From assembly GCA_934365155.1 (NCBI GenBank), contig CAKRMZ010000025.1, forward strand, positions 1 through 23,142: 23,142 nucleotides of DNA. The letters run 5' to 3'. The DNA is from an uncultured Eubacteriales bacterium (GTDB taxonomy: Bacteria > Bacillota > Clostridia > Oscillospirales > CAG-272). A program made the position numbers and the translations under genes. The notes under the pieces are model-generated. The model worked only from the letters and a program-made list of their open reading frames with translations. It did no database searches and had not been told where the DNA came from. Below, piece after piece: positions 13,879 through 22,247 of this stretch (its first letter is position 1; the number at the start of each line of letters is the position of its first letter).

Positions 13879-14837
13879 AACTTATCAATCTCCTCCGCAG
13901 TCAATTTTTCAAGAGTCGATGCATCCACTTTTGCAACAGTTTTAATTACAATCTGCGATTGATCGGGAATATTCACATAAAATTTGTTTGTCGTACTGTC
14001 ATAGCTTGTAATGGTATCGGTTTCGGATATGATTACCTGCACCTTTTCCTCATCGGCAAAGTTATAGGAAAGCGGACTTGCAAAAAACGATCCGTTCACC
14101 TCAATAACCATCCATACATCTCCACTTGCGGTTATATAGTAGGTTTGATACATCGGATGCCGCGAAGAGGATGACCGTGATATCTCAGAAGATTCGGAAT
14201 AGGTACCGTCCATAGTGTATTCATACGTGATGGTGCCGCTTGCAAAACCTCTTTCGGCAAATTTGGTATACGCTTCCCGCTCGGTATTGACACTTTGCGA
14301 TGATTTCACATCAAAGCTTGATTTCAATGTAGTATTTTCTTTAAAATATGTCTCGGCATCAAACGCCGGCACTTGATAATTAGTGTTCAAATCATCGTCT
14401 CCGTCGTCATCGGTAGTCAAGTCTTTATTTTCCTCGTCCGTAACCTTATCTCCGTCTTTAATGAGAGCATCGTCCGACCCTTTATCTTTCAGTCCGATCG
14501 AAACAAGAATATCGTTGACATACGGGATATCTAATTTATCATGATATACTAACAGACAAATTGTTCCGGCCCCGGCAATGAGCAGTACCAAGAGAATGAC
14601 AATCGTAGTAATGCATATTTTTTTCGCCTTGCCCTTCTTCTCTGGACCCTTACTTTCTTTTTTACTTCGTTTTTCTCCGGAAGCACCGCCGTCGTTTTGC
14701 GCAGTGTTTGGTTTCGGATCTTCTTTTATATTATCCTCGGAGTTTACGGTAATTTTCGTTGCTTCCTTGTCGCAATTTGGGCATTTTCCCGTCTGTTCAT
14801 CAAGCCTTGCACCGCACTTGCCGCAAAACTTTGCCAT
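13875..14837 (-). CDS. Zinc-ribbon membrane protein with acidic linker and outer domain
   Basis: 320 residues. Zinc ribbon with Cys 5, 8, 19 and 22, a basic low-complexity linker (about 30-73), one membrane segment (about 74-97), an acidic Asp-rich linker (about 120-150), and an outer domain of about 165 residues. That domain is rich in Ser, Thr and Tyr and I cannot assign it. It ends EKLTAEEIDKL. AGGAGGGG lies just before the ATG. It is coupled to the SGNH-VWA gene by a four-base overlap, so the two products are probably made in equal amounts and may work together at the membrane. Confidence 0.75.
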   Translation of the reverse strand: MAKFCGKCGARLDEQTGKCPNCDKEATKITVNSEDNIKEDPKPNTAQNDGGASGEKRSKKESKGPEKKGKAKKICITTIVILLVLLIAGAGTICLLVYHDKLDIPYVNDILVSIGLKDKGSDDALIKDGDKVTDEENKDLTTDDDGDDDLNTNYQVPAFDAETYFKENTTLKSSFDVKSSQSVNTEREAYTKFAERGFASGTITYEYTMDGTYSESSEISRSSSSRHPMYQTYYITASGDVWMVIEVNGSFFASPLSYNFADEEKVQVIISETDTITSYDSTTNKFYVNIPDQSQIVIKTVAKVDASTLEKLTAEEIDKL

Positions 14838-14849
14838 AACATCCCCTCC

Positions 14850-14899
14850 TACATAAAAAAGTCAAACGCAGGAACAGAAGTTAAACAACCATCCCTGCG
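14850..14899 (-). terminator. Possible leaky terminator inside the zinc-ribbon operon
   Basis: On the minus strand CGCAGG and CCTGCG pair around a 21-base loop, followed by TTTGACTTTTTT. It lies between the 138- and 320-residue genes and could lower expression of the three downstream genes. Confidence 0.45.
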
Positions 14900-14906
14900 A
14901 TTTTAT

Positions 14907-15323
14907 TTAAGCCATATACTTGTTTACAAGTGAATCTATCACAGGAATTTTGATTGTTCCTTGATTTAATGCCTTAAATCCTAATACAATAAATAAAATT
15001 TTCTCGGCGATATTCAAAACATTATCAATAACACGGATAATGTCAGAGATAAATTCGACATGGACATATCCGTCGAAAACTCTGGCAATGCTGTCAATTA
15101 AACCGATCGCATCGGGAATCAAATGCACTACAGCCGAAAGCAATGCAAATCCGAATAACAGCGCAACGCCTTTAACAGCCGATTTTTTCAGCCACGCATT
15201 TTCCTCAAAAAGCAGGATGTAACCCGCCAAAATAACTGCTACCATAAAGCTTCCGAAAAGGCAACTTAAGAAAAGTGCTGCTCCCAATAACCCGACCGAA
15301 ATTCCTAATCTTGTCTTCTGCAT
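14907..15323 (-). CDS. Small polytopic membrane protein of unknown function
   Basis: 138 residues, strongly hydrophobic. Membrane segments are likely at about 6-24, 26-40 and 51-68, with a further amphipathic or membrane helix near 107-118. The region between (about 70-105) is helical with mixed charge (FDGYVHVEFISDIIRVIDNVLNIAEKI in part). No family recognised. It lies between the three-ribbon protein and the zinc-ribbon membrane protein on the same strand with short gaps, so it probably belongs to the same envelope system. The ribosome site AAGGAG is about 14 bases from the ATG, which is long. Confidence 0.7.
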   Translation of the reverse strand: MQKTRLGISVGLLGAALFLSCLFGSFMVAVILAGYILLFEENAWLKKSAVKGVALLFGFALLSAVVHLIPDAIGLIDSIARVFDGYVHVEFISDIIRVIDNVLNIAEKILFIVLGFKALNQGTIKIPVIDSLVNKYMA

Positions 15324-15359
15324 AATAATGATATATTCTCCTTTTTATTTAATTTTATC

Positions 15360-15968
15360 TTACTGAATTAATTTTGTCCCGCACTCGGTGCAAAAAGCAG
15401 AGTCCTTATCAATCGTTGCTCCGCAATTCGGACACTTATCGGCACTGGCTTCCGCTGTCGGCTCATCCGCGGCAGGGGGAGTTGTATCGGTTGTTTGCAA
15501 AATATCGGCAATCGGTTTCCCGCAGGATGTACAAAAACGCATATTTTTGTTCACCATTTCGCCGCAACCGGTACATTTAATAAGATCCGCATTGGAAGGC
15601 ACATCATTATCTTGTTTCGGCATAGGAGCACCGCAAGAACTGCAAAAAGCCATGTTGCAAGAGACCTCGGCACCGCATTTTTCACAACGCGTTACCCCTT
15701 TAATATCCAACACCTGCTGCTTATAATTTGCAATTTTTTCTTCCGATTCCCGAATTGTCGTAATCATTCCGGCAAAATCACTCTCAAAATCATTTTGATG
15801 TGTTGCCACGTATAATTTCCCGATTTGATAATACGTATTATTCACTTTCTTTTCTTCATCGGAAATTAAACCGTTGATTTTTGCAATATCGGTCATGTCC
15901 TTTGTTTTTTGGATAGCAGTCTGTCCCGCTTGTGATAATTTTTTGCCCAAATTATCAAAAAACGCCAT
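15360..15968 (-). CDS. Soluble protein with coiled coil and three zinc ribbons
   Basis: 202 residues, first gene of the operon. The N-terminal half is helical (FFDNLGKKLSQAGQTAIQ, then a coiled coil to about residue 90). Three zinc ribbons follow: Cys 95/98/109/112, 132/135/146/149 and 179/182/193/196, with a Pro/Thr/Ala linker before the third. Proteins starting MAFFD-LGKK-SQAGQ with trailing ribbons are common in Clostridia (family knowledge), but their job is unknown. It has no membrane segment, so it would be the cytosolic member of this group. GGAGGGG lies about 8 bases before the ATG. Confidence 0.85.
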   Translation of the reverse strand: MAFFDNLGKKLSQAGQTAIQKTKDMTDIAKINGLISDEEKKVNNTYYQIGKLYVATHQNDFESDFAGMITTIRESEEKIANYKQQVLDIKGVTRCEKCGAEVSCNMAFCSSCGAPMPKQDNDVPSNADLIKCTGCGEMVNKNMRFCTSCGKPIADILQTTDTTPPAADEPTAEASADKCPNCGATIDKDSAFCTECGTKLIQ

Positions 15969-16052
15969 GAGAAACCCCTCCGTATATTTATTACAAAATT
16001 AAATTATTTTATTAAAATACACATACCGTAACACAAACAATTATGCAAACTT

Positions 16053-16080
16053 ATTGTATCATATGATGTCAAAATTGTAA
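16053..16080 (-). promoter_or_regulatory. Probable promoter of the zinc-ribbon operon
   Basis: Minus strand TTACAA, 16-base spacer, TGA-TACAAT (extended -10). It lies about 85 bases before the first gene. The rest of 15969-16352 holds the plsY terminator and a small inverted repeat but no gene I can support. Confidence 0.45.
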
Positions 16081-16140
16081 AGATCTGAAGGATCAAAAAA
16101 TTACAAAAAACAAGCAGTATCTTCATTATTCTTACTACAA

Positions 16141-16175
16141 TAAAAAAGTCCCCCACCCTGCCCGAAAACAGGGTG
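16141..16175 (-). terminator. Terminator after plsY
   Basis: CACCCTG (16154-16160) pairs with CAGGGTG (16169-16175); on the minus strand it is followed by GGGGACTTTTTT. It is about 180 bases past the plsY stop. A second inverted repeat, TATACTCT-A-AGAGTATA, lies nearer at 16310-16326. Confidence 0.75.
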
Positions 16176-16352
16176 AGAAACCCAAAGAACAATAAGTAAA
16201 ACAAGATGAAATTCACAATCCGTCCCCGCAAGAAAATAACACTAAAAACGGATCGCAAACGAATGCTAAATTCTTCCTTTTTACGAAGTAGCAATCTTTG
16301 CAGCGCAGCTATACTCTAAGAGTATACTGCAAATGCTCGACCGCATCGGCGA

Positions 16353-17024
16353 TCATGTTTTTTTCTTTTTGCTTTTAAAATCAATTTTCGATTCCGTACC
16401 GTCCAAAATGCGCTTAATATTCGCGCGGTGCAGAATTACAATCAATATCGCCGCAATGACCGAAACAATGGTAGAAAACATATTGGGCTCAGAGGTTTTG
16501 GAAAGCACGATCGGAAAAAGCAAAGCGCCCATAACAGAACCGAGCGATACATACTTGGTTACTGCCACAATAGCAATAAAAAATGCAATCAGAAGTCCGA
16601 AGGCAAAAGGATTCAGACATAAGGCCATAGCCGCTGTTGCCAGAACGCCCTTTCCGCCCTTAAAATGATAATATATCGGAAATGCATGCCCCAAAATACA
16701 TCCAAGACCCGCAACAGCAGCACCCGTATCCCCAAAAATTACTCTGCCGATCATACAGGCAATCACCGTTTTTAACACATCTCCGATCAGCGTAAATATC
16801 GCTGCGGTTTTTCCGTAAACCCGAAGCATGTTGGTAAGACCCGCATTTTTGCTTCCTTGATTTCGAATATCCTCATGAAAGAAAAGCTTTGATATAATCA
16901 CGGCAAAATTCAAGGACCCAAGCAAATATCCCAAAATACAAAGTCCTAAAAGTGAAAGCCAAAAATGAACCTTAAAGATTTCTTGAGGAAAATATCCGAC
17001 TGATAAAATTTCCCAAAAAGACAT
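16353..17024 (-). CDS. plsY: Glycerol-3-phosphate acyltransferase PlsY
   Basis: 223 residues. PlsY is an integral membrane enzyme that moves an acyl group from acyl-phosphate to glycerol-3-phosphate, the first step of phospholipid synthesis. Seen: GYLLGSLNFAVIISK, GSKNAGLTNMLRVYGK (glycerol-phosphate site), and GHAFPIYYHFKGGKGVLAT (acyl-phosphate site), with several membrane helices and a basic tail. ATG 17024 is chosen because GGAGG is 6 bases upstream; the ATG at 17030 directly abuts the ribosome site. It lies 17 bases after der, the usual arrangement in Clostridia, so they are co-transcribed. Confidence 0.96.
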   Translation of the reverse strand: MSFWEILSVGYFPQEIFKVHFWLSLLGLCILGYLLGSLNFAVIISKLFFHEDIRNQGSKNAGLTNMLRVYGKTAAIFTLIGDVLKTVIACMIGRVIFGDTGAAVAGLGCILGHAFPIYYHFKGGKGVLATAAMALCLNPFAFGLLIAFFIAIVAVTKYVSLGSVMGALLFPIVLSKTSEPNMFSTIVSVIAAILIVILHRANIKRILDGTESKIDFKSKKKKT

Positions 17025-17041
17025 ACGCATCCTCCCGTTCC

Positions 17042-18373
17042 CTATTTTTTATCATCGCCCCGTTGGCGTATAATCAACTTAATCGGAGTTCCGCGAAATC
17101 CGAAAACCTCACGAATTTGATTTTCAATATACCGCTGATAGGAAAAATGAAATAATTTGGCATCATTGCAAAAAATAACAAACGTCGGCGGCGTAATATC
17201 GCTTTGCGTCATATAATAGATTTTGAGCACACGCCCTTTGTCGGACGGCGGCTGAACTCGCATGATTGCCTCTCCGAGCACATCGTTCAGCATACCGGTC
17301 GAAATGCGCAAAACAGACTGACTCCGCACCGCATTGATTTGTTCAAATAATTTTGATACACGCTGCCCGGTTTTTGCGGAAATAAACATAATAGGCGCAT
17401 ATTGCATATACGCTAATTTGGTATAAACATCCTTAGTATATTGATTGACACTGGAATTTTCCTTTTCCGGCAAATCCCACTTATTAATTACAATAATGGA
17501 TGCCTTGCCGGATTCATGCGCGATGCCTGCGATTTTTTCATCCTGTTCCGTGATACCCTCTTTCGCATCAACCATAATCAGGCATACATCCGCCCGCTCC
17601 ACCGCCATATGTGCACGAAGCACGCTGTATTTTTCAATACGGTCATCAATTTTGCTCTGTCGGCGAATTCCTGCCGTATCAATAAAAATATACTTCCCGT
17701 ATTCGTTTTCCACCTTGGTATCTACCGCATCTCGTGTAGTCCCTGCAATATCCGATACAATCAAGCGGTTTTCGCCTACTATGCGATTGATCAAAGAGCT
17801 TTTACCGGCATTCGGTTTCCCGATAACAGCCACCTTGATATAGTCGGAATCATCCTCATCCGAAATATCTTCGGGCATTAATTCCAAAATCCGATCAAGC
17901 AAATCACCCGTTCCGGTACCGTGAATCGATGAAAGAGGAATCGGATCTCCATCAAATCCCAACTCATAGAATTCATAGAATTCCGGAGGCAATGCTCCGA
18001 TTCTGTCCACTTTATTTACGCAAAGAACGGTAGGCTTACCGCTTTTGAGAAGCATCGTAGAAATATCCTGATCGTTTGCGGTCACCCCGCTTTGGATATC
18101 CACCATAAAAACAATCACATCCGCGGTATCAATGGCAATCTGCGCCTGCATTCTCATTTGCCGCAGCAGAATATCATCTGTCTTCGGTTCAATGCCGCCT
18201 GTGTCAATAATTGTTATCGGCTGTCCGTTCCACTCAATTTCATAATAAATACGGTCTCTTGTTACACCGGGTGAATCATCCACTATTGATACCCGTTGGC
18301 CCGCCAATTTATTAAAGAGTGTGCTCTTTCCCACATTTGGACGTCCGACAATCGCAACAACCGGTTTTGCCAT
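17042..18373 (-). CDS. der: Ribosome assembly GTPase Der (EngA)
   Basis: 443 residues, the normal length. Der is a double GTPase that helps mature the 50S ribosomal subunit. Two complete G domains are seen: GRPNVGKST ... DTGG ... NKVD near the N-terminus, and GKPNAGKSS ... DTAG ... NKWD in the second half, followed by a C-terminal KH-like domain (SYQRYIENQIREVFGFRGTPIKLIIR in parts). ATG 18373 (MAKPVVAIVG) is chosen because AAGGAGA lies just upstream. The longer frame to 18409 overlaps the DUF512 gene and has no matching family sequence. Cytosolic, ribosome-associated. Confidence 0.97.
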   Translation of the reverse strand: MAKPVVAIVGRPNVGKSTLFNKLAGQRVSIVDDSPGVTRDRIYYEIEWNGQPITIIDTGGIEPKTDDILLRQMRMQAQIAIDTADVIVFMVDIQSGVTANDQDISTMLLKSGKPTVLCVNKVDRIGALPPEFYEFYELGFDGDPIPLSSIHGTGTGDLLDRILELMPEDISDEDDSDYIKVAVIGKPNAGKSSLINRIVGENRLIVSDIAGTTRDAVDTKVENEYGKYIFIDTAGIRRQSKIDDRIEKYSVLRAHMAVERADVCLIMVDAKEGITEQDEKIAGIAHESGKASIIVINKWDLPEKENSSVNQYTKDVYTKLAYMQYAPIMFISAKTGQRVSKLFEQINAVRSQSVLRISTGMLNDVLGEAIMRVQPPSDKGRVLKIYYMTQSDITPPTFVIFCNDAKLFHFSYQRYIENQIREVFGFRGTPIKLIIRQRGDDKK

Positions 18374-18392
18374 ATTGGAATCTCCTTTTCTT

Positions 18393-19706
18393 TTATTGGC
18401 ATGCCTCACAGAGCGTGTGAAAAAAATCCGCTCCGTTTGACTGTGAAATTCTAATTTTTACATTCAGTGTTTTTTCCGCCTCTGAAAGCGTCACATTGTC
18501 CAAAAAGCAATCCTGCTCATGCCGCAGCATTTCGGCCGGAATCAACAAACTGTCCCCGAGCTTCTGCCCTCGGAGCTGTGCAATCAAATCTTGCCCGACA
18601 ACCAATCCCGCTACCGTAATATTTTCACCGAAAAAATCATTGCGGATTCGATAAACACAGCATCGTAACGAAGGGAACTTCTTCCGAAAGCACTCAACCA
18701 AACCGCAAATATATTCGTATGCCGCAAATCCCGTAGCAATCGATATTTCCCGTTTGGGCTTTACCGCATCAGACGCCGCACATTCAAGTTCCCACTCAAA
18801 TTCTTCCTGCATGGAGCGTAGCATTCCGACCCCGTTTTGAATTTGCGGATATCCCTCGTAATACTCTTCGGAGGGAATATCCAATCCGGCTTTCACATAC
18901 ATTTCATCACCGCAGAAAAATATCCGTGCGCCGTGTTTTTTACGGCATTTCTCGGCAAAGCTTTCGACACAGCGAATAATATCCCGGCATTCCGAAGGAC
19001 TGAACGGCAAAAGCGGAAACAATCCGTCTCTGTATTTTGTCAAACCCGACGGAACCACCGATACACTTTCCACATAAGGAAATAACCGCTCCAAATCCTG
19101 CATCGTACGCTGCAAATGCACTCCGTCATTGACGCCTCGGCATAATACAATCTGACAGTTCATTTGAATGTGTCCGCGATACAGCTTATCCAAATATCGC
19201 AAAACATCGCCCGCGCGCTTGTTTTTCATCATTTTCACACGGAGCTCCGGATCTGTCGTATGCACAGAAATATTAACCGGTGTCATATGCATCTGAACAA
19301 TGCGGTCAACATCCTGATCGCTTAAATTTGTCAGGGTAATATAATTTCCCTGCAAAAAAGAAAGCCGGGAATCGTCATCCTTAAAATACAGTGTATCACG
19401 CATGCCGCACGGGAGCTGATCAATAAAACAAAAAATGCACTTATTCTTGCAGGCATGTTTTTGATCCATTAAAAAGGTTTCAAATTCCAGCCCGATATCA
19501 TCATATTCGCCTTTATTAATTGTAATGTCAAAAAGATCCGGGCCCCGATGGATCTTTAATACAATTCTTTTTTTGGAAAGATAAAAACGGTAATCCAAGA
19601 CATCGCAAATTTCATGTCCGTCAATTGAAATCAGGATATCTCCGCTTCGGACACCGTGCTTTGCCGCTGCGGAAAACGGTATGACCCCTTTTACCGTTAC
19701 CGTAAT
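18393..19706 (-). CDS. DUF512 radical-SAM-like iron-sulfur protein with N-terminal PDZ, probable ATT start
   Basis: 437 residues if begun at ATT 19706. The N-terminus then reads TVTVKGVIPFSAAAKHGV then RSGDILISIDGHE, a normal PDZ-like domain. The radical-SAM cluster C-x3-C-x2-C (C86, C90, C93; CKNKCIFC) follows, then TLTNLSDQD, ISVHTTDPE and the DUF512 region (VYRIRNDFFGENITVAGL). The family acts as a putative FeS oxidoreductase of unknown substrate and is usually next to der in Clostridia. No ATG, GTG or early TTG exists between the in-frame TAA upstream and the PDZ sequence; the first TTG (19598) would cut off most of the PDZ. AGAGGGGGG lies just before the ATT. Confidence 0.88.
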   Translation of the reverse strand: MTVTVKGVIPFSAAAKHGVRSGDILISIDGHEICDVLDYRFYLSKKRIVLKIHRGPDLFDITINKGEYDDIGLEFETFLMDQKHACKNKCIFCFIDQLPCGMRDTLYFKDDDSRLSFLQGNYITLTNLSDQDVDRIVQMHMTPVNISVHTTDPELRVKMMKNKRAGDVLRYLDKLYRGHIQMNCQIVLCRGVNDGVHLQRTMQDLERLFPYVESVSVVPSGLTKYRDGLFPLLPFSPSECRDIIRCVESFAEKCRKKHGARIFFCGDEMYVKAGLDIPSEEYYEGYPQIQNGVGMLRSMQEEFEWELECAASDAVKPKREISIATGFAAYEYICGLVECFRKKFPSLRCCVYRIRNDFFGENITVAGLVVGQDLIAQLRGQKLGDSLLIPAEMLRHEQDCFLDNVTLSEAEKTLNVKIRISQSNGADFFHTLCEACQ

Positions 19707-19750
19707 GCTCCCCCCTCTTTTTGGTTATAAAATCCGAAATCGGCTGTACA

Positions 19751-19789
19751 TAAAAATGAGGGCAGGATGAGAACCGCTCAATCCCGCCC
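19751..19789 (-). terminator. Terminator after rpmF
   Basis: GGGCGGGAT pairs with ATCCTGCCC (one G-U pair) on the minus strand, followed by TCATTTTTAT. Confidence 0.75.
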
Positions 19790-19802
19790 ACACAATTTTT
19801 AG

Positions 19803-19985
19803 TTAAGCTTCCTTTTTAATAATAACCTTGCCGTCATAAGAACCGCATGCACGGCAAACTCTGTGTGCAAGATTATATTCCCCGCATTTCGGGCATTTCA
19901 CCATTCCGGGAAGATCAAGCTTCCACACATTGGAACGTCTTTTATCACGGCGAGCTTTTGATACTTTTTTCTTCGGTACTGCCAT
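19803..19985 (-). CDS. rpmF: 50S ribosomal protein L32
   Basis: 60 residues, the standard size. Begins MAVPKKKVSKARRDKRRS, the conserved basic start of L32, and carries the zinc-binding pairs C31-x2-C34 and C44-x2-C47 (CPKCGEYN ... CRACG). It is the zinc (C+) form of L32. AAAGGAGGT upstream is a very strong ribosome site. It follows the DUF177 gene, a widely conserved pair. Confidence 0.98.
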   Translation of the reverse strand: MAVPKKKVSKARRDKRRSNVWKLDLPGMVKCPKCGEYNLAHRVCRACGSYDGKVIIKKEA

Positions 19986-20033
19986 TTTCGTAGGACCTCC
20001 TTTATTTTAAGATGTTAAATTGTCAAATAAAAC

Positions 20034-20600
20034 TTATTCTTCCGAAAAAAGCTCTTTGAGTTTCTCAAGGCGAGGATCTATCTCTTTTTTCGGACAGGAA
20101 CATTCACCCTCATTCAAGTCTTTTCCGCACTTCGGACAAAGGCCTTTACAATCTTCACGGCACAAATGCTTAAACGGAAAATTGAGCTCGATCTCTTCAC
20201 TGACGATTGCACCGATATTCAACTTTGAATCATAAATCAACAGATATTCTTCCGTTGTTTCATCGGTGATTTTTTCTTTTCCCTTTGTATTCGCAACCGG
20301 TTTATGAATCGTCAATTTTAACTCTTCTTCCATCGGTGCAAGACAACGGGAGCAATTCGTGCGATAAGGAAGACTGATATGAATTGTAGCCTCCATATAA
20401 CCGGCTTTCCCGATTACAAAACCCGAAACGCAAAAACTGCCAAGAAACGTAATATCCGAAAAATTACGAAGTTCTGTATCGCAAAACAATTTCGGATCGG
20501 AGTCATATGAAAAATCAATACGGTCCGTTTCACCGCTCAAGATCGGTGTCATATCTAAAAAAAGTTCGCTCTTTGCAGAATTCTCACAATTTCGATTCAA
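20034..20600 (-). CDS. yceD: DUF177 / YceD-family protein
   Basis: 188 residues. The family is linked to 23S rRNA and large-subunit biogenesis and is nearly always upstream of rpmF. Seen: LDMTPILSGETDRIDFSY at the N-terminus, a central TNCSRCLAPMEEEL (first Cys pair), and a Cys-rich end LCREDCKGLCPKCGKDLNEG that should bind zinc. The start is a TTG at 20600 with GGGGAGAG about 8 bases upstream; no earlier ATG is in frame. A consensus promoter lies at 20646-20674. Confidence 0.92.
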   Translation of the reverse strand: MNRNCENSAKSELFLDMTPILSGETDRIDFSYDSDPKLFCDTELRNFSDITFLGSFCVSGFVIGKAGYMEATIHISLPYRTNCSRCLAPMEEELKLTIHKPVANTKGKEKITDETTEEYLLIYDSKLNIGAIVSEEIELNFPFKHLCREDCKGLCPKCGKDLNEGECSCPKKEIDPRLEKLKELFSEE

Positions 20601-20645
20601 AATACGGCTCTCCCCAAATGAGACTTTCTTGAAGTTACCAGAATA

Positions 20646-20674
20646 TTATACACAAAAGCAAAATGTTTGTCAAG
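20646..20674 (-). promoter_or_regulatory. Promoter of the yceD-rpmF operon
   Basis: Minus strand TTGACA (20674-20669), 17-base spacer, TATAAT (20651-20646): full consensus, as expected for strong ribosomal-protein expression. Confidence 0.9.
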
Positions 20675-20725
20675 TTTTATCCTGCTTTTTATAATATCAA
20701 TTGCAAAATATATTTTTATATTCCG

Positions 20726-21400
20726 TTAACCGTCGATTCCAACCATTTCTTTGAATACTGCCTCATGCTTTTGCAGCTTTTCTTCATTCTTTTTGGTACC
20801 GAATACGGACATGATCGCATTGTTCTTTTTGATACAGAGTACGGTATCTTCCGGAAGAACCTCCGTACTTTTGCATTCCTGTCCGAAAGCAGTATCTTTC
20901 AACAGAATCCCATAAGCATTGTAAGCACACTCCGGGGTCTTTCCGAAAATACTGCTCAGGGAAATAAAATATCCGGTTTCGCACAGCTCATCGAACAGAG
21001 AAGCATCCATCAGATAAATAAAAGAGTTCCCGCTGTTAAGCTGGCTGACAATGCTTTTGCGCGCTTCATAGTTGATCGGCTCACTGTAAAAGGTCCCATT
21101 CTCCAAATATTCTTTCGCTCGCTCCGGTGAAACATAAACAAAGCTCAAAATATTGGTTTCGATTTTTCCGTTTCCCGTATAATCCGTCTTACAATACTTT
21201 GATATGTCCGACTCTAAATCGCCGGCTTCATTCTCAACAAAGGCATGAGGCCCCGCATAAACTGCGTAAACATCGTATTCTTTTTTCCCGACCAAGGATA
21301 TTCCCGCAATTATAACCAACGCCGCCGCAAACAGCCCGAAGAATGTATGCCATTTATAATGATACCAATAATTATCCAACCATGAACGAAATTTACTCAT
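20726..21400 (-). CDS. Membrane-anchored protein of unknown function
   Basis: 224 residues. N-terminal WLDNYWYHYKWHT on the cytoplasmic side, one membrane segment (about 19-38), then about 185 residues predicted outside, with no family I can name. The YWYHYKWHT start before a membrane segment is common in Clostridia proteins of unknown function. The outer part (YDVYAVYAGPHAF, SFIYLMDASLFDEL) has the alternating strand/helix feel of periplasmic-binding-like folds, which is only a guess. AAGGAAT lies about 9 bases upstream of the ATG. Its own consensus promoter lies at 21437-21465. Confidence 0.8.
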   Translation of the reverse strand: MSKFRSWLDNYWYHYKWHTFFGLFAAALVIIAGISLVGKKEYDVYAVYAGPHAFVENEAGDLESDISKYCKTDYTGNGKIETNILSFVYVSPERAKEYLENGTFYSEPINYEARKSIVSQLNSGNSFIYLMDASLFDELCETGYFISLSSIFGKTPECAYNAYGILLKDTAFGQECKSTEVLPEDTVLCIKKNNAIMSVFGTKKNEEKLQKHEAVFKEMVGIDG

Positions 21401-21436
21401 GTCTTTATTCCTTATCCGAATTCATTTAGTGCTTTC

Positions 21437-21465
21437 ATTATAGCACAGCCGATTCAGCTTTTCAA
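21437..21465 (-). promoter_or_regulatory. Promoter of the gene at 20726-21400
   Basis: Minus strand TTGAAA (21465-21460), 17-base spacer, TATAAT (21442-21437). Confidence 0.8.
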
Positions 21466-21526
21466 TCGGAACAAAATTTGTTTACAATCCGAATTCTCTG
21501 CGGAGTCACATTCACCGCAATCGGCC

Positions 21527-22192
21527 TTATTGCGCAGTGCGAACCGTATTTACCATCGCGTCCACATAGCCCTTCATTTCGGCTTGCTTCGCATCGTCGG
21601 CAGCGGTCTCGTCCATAACAATATACGCAACAATAAAGGGTACGCCGTCGTGGATGAAACCGTATCCGTAAACAGGACAGCTCAGTTTGGTTCCATAGTC
21701 ATCAGCAGGCTGAACATCCTGAAAACGCAATGCCGGGCTGCCGTTCGCCAGCGTTACCTTATCCGTCTTCGGAGTGATCTCCTCGTATTTGGCACGATAG
21801 TTACGCATCAAAATAGCGTTAAAAGTATCATTATACAGTGCTGAGAAAGCGTCCTCCAGGGGCTCCTCCTCTGCATCGGAGCCGCATGCTACTACAATAG
21901 CATATTTTTTGTTTCCTTTTTCATTCAGCGCAAAGCCGTAACCGTAGCCCTCAGCGCCCCAGGCGGGCACGGCAATGGTGTAGTGCGGATCCGTCGCCGC
22001 AAGTTCATAGGTATTGGGCAAAGATACATCGGTATTGCCGCCTTTTTCGTTCTCTCCGTCTTTTTCGCCCTTGTCGGAGGTAGATACGGAATTATCACGA
22101 TCGGGCGTGTTGGGATCTGCGTTTTTGCCGCAGCCGCACAGTACCGTTGCCAGCATCAGCGCAGCGAAAATAAGTGTCAGAATCCTTTTCAT
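21527..22192 (-). CDS. Lipoprotein of unknown function
   Basis: 221 residues. A lipoprotein signal (MKRILTLIFAALMLATVL then CGCG) puts the lipidated Cys at residue 21. Next comes a charged flexible linker (about 22-55), then a compact domain (HYTIAVPAWGAEGYGYGF ... YGYGFIHDGVPFIVAYIV). No family recognised. ATG 22192 is chosen because GGAG lies about 9 bases upstream and the signal peptide begins there; the longer frame to 22255 is not plausible. Base composition is clearly richer in G+C (counted lines 32, 36 and 37 of 60) than neighbouring genes (27-28 of 60), which suggests recent transfer. Confidence 0.88.
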   Translation of the reverse strand: MKRILTLIFAALMLATVLCGCGKNADPNTPDRDNSVSTSDKGEKDGENEKGGNTDVSLPNTYELAATDPHYTIAVPAWGAEGYGYGFALNEKGNKKYAIVVACGSDAEEEPLEDAFSALYNDTFNAILMRNYRAKYEEITPKTDKVTLANGSPALRFQDVQPADDYGTKLSCPVYGYGFIHDGVPFIVAYIVMDETAADDAKQAEMKGYVDAMVNTVRTAQ

Positions 22193-22247
22193 AGTAGATC
22201 TCCTATCATTCTTTATTTTGCATAACTGCAAACTTTGGTTTCTCTTG

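Noticed and set aside
16004..16294. Hydrophobic 96-residue ORF on the minus strand
   Set aside because: It runs through the plsY terminator hairpin and the probable promoter of the next operon, has Phe/Leu/Ile-rich low-complexity content and no convincing ribosome site.
21490..21526. Possible terminator after the lipoprotein gene (TGCGG/CCGCA stem)
   Set aside because: The stem is short and no T run follows it.
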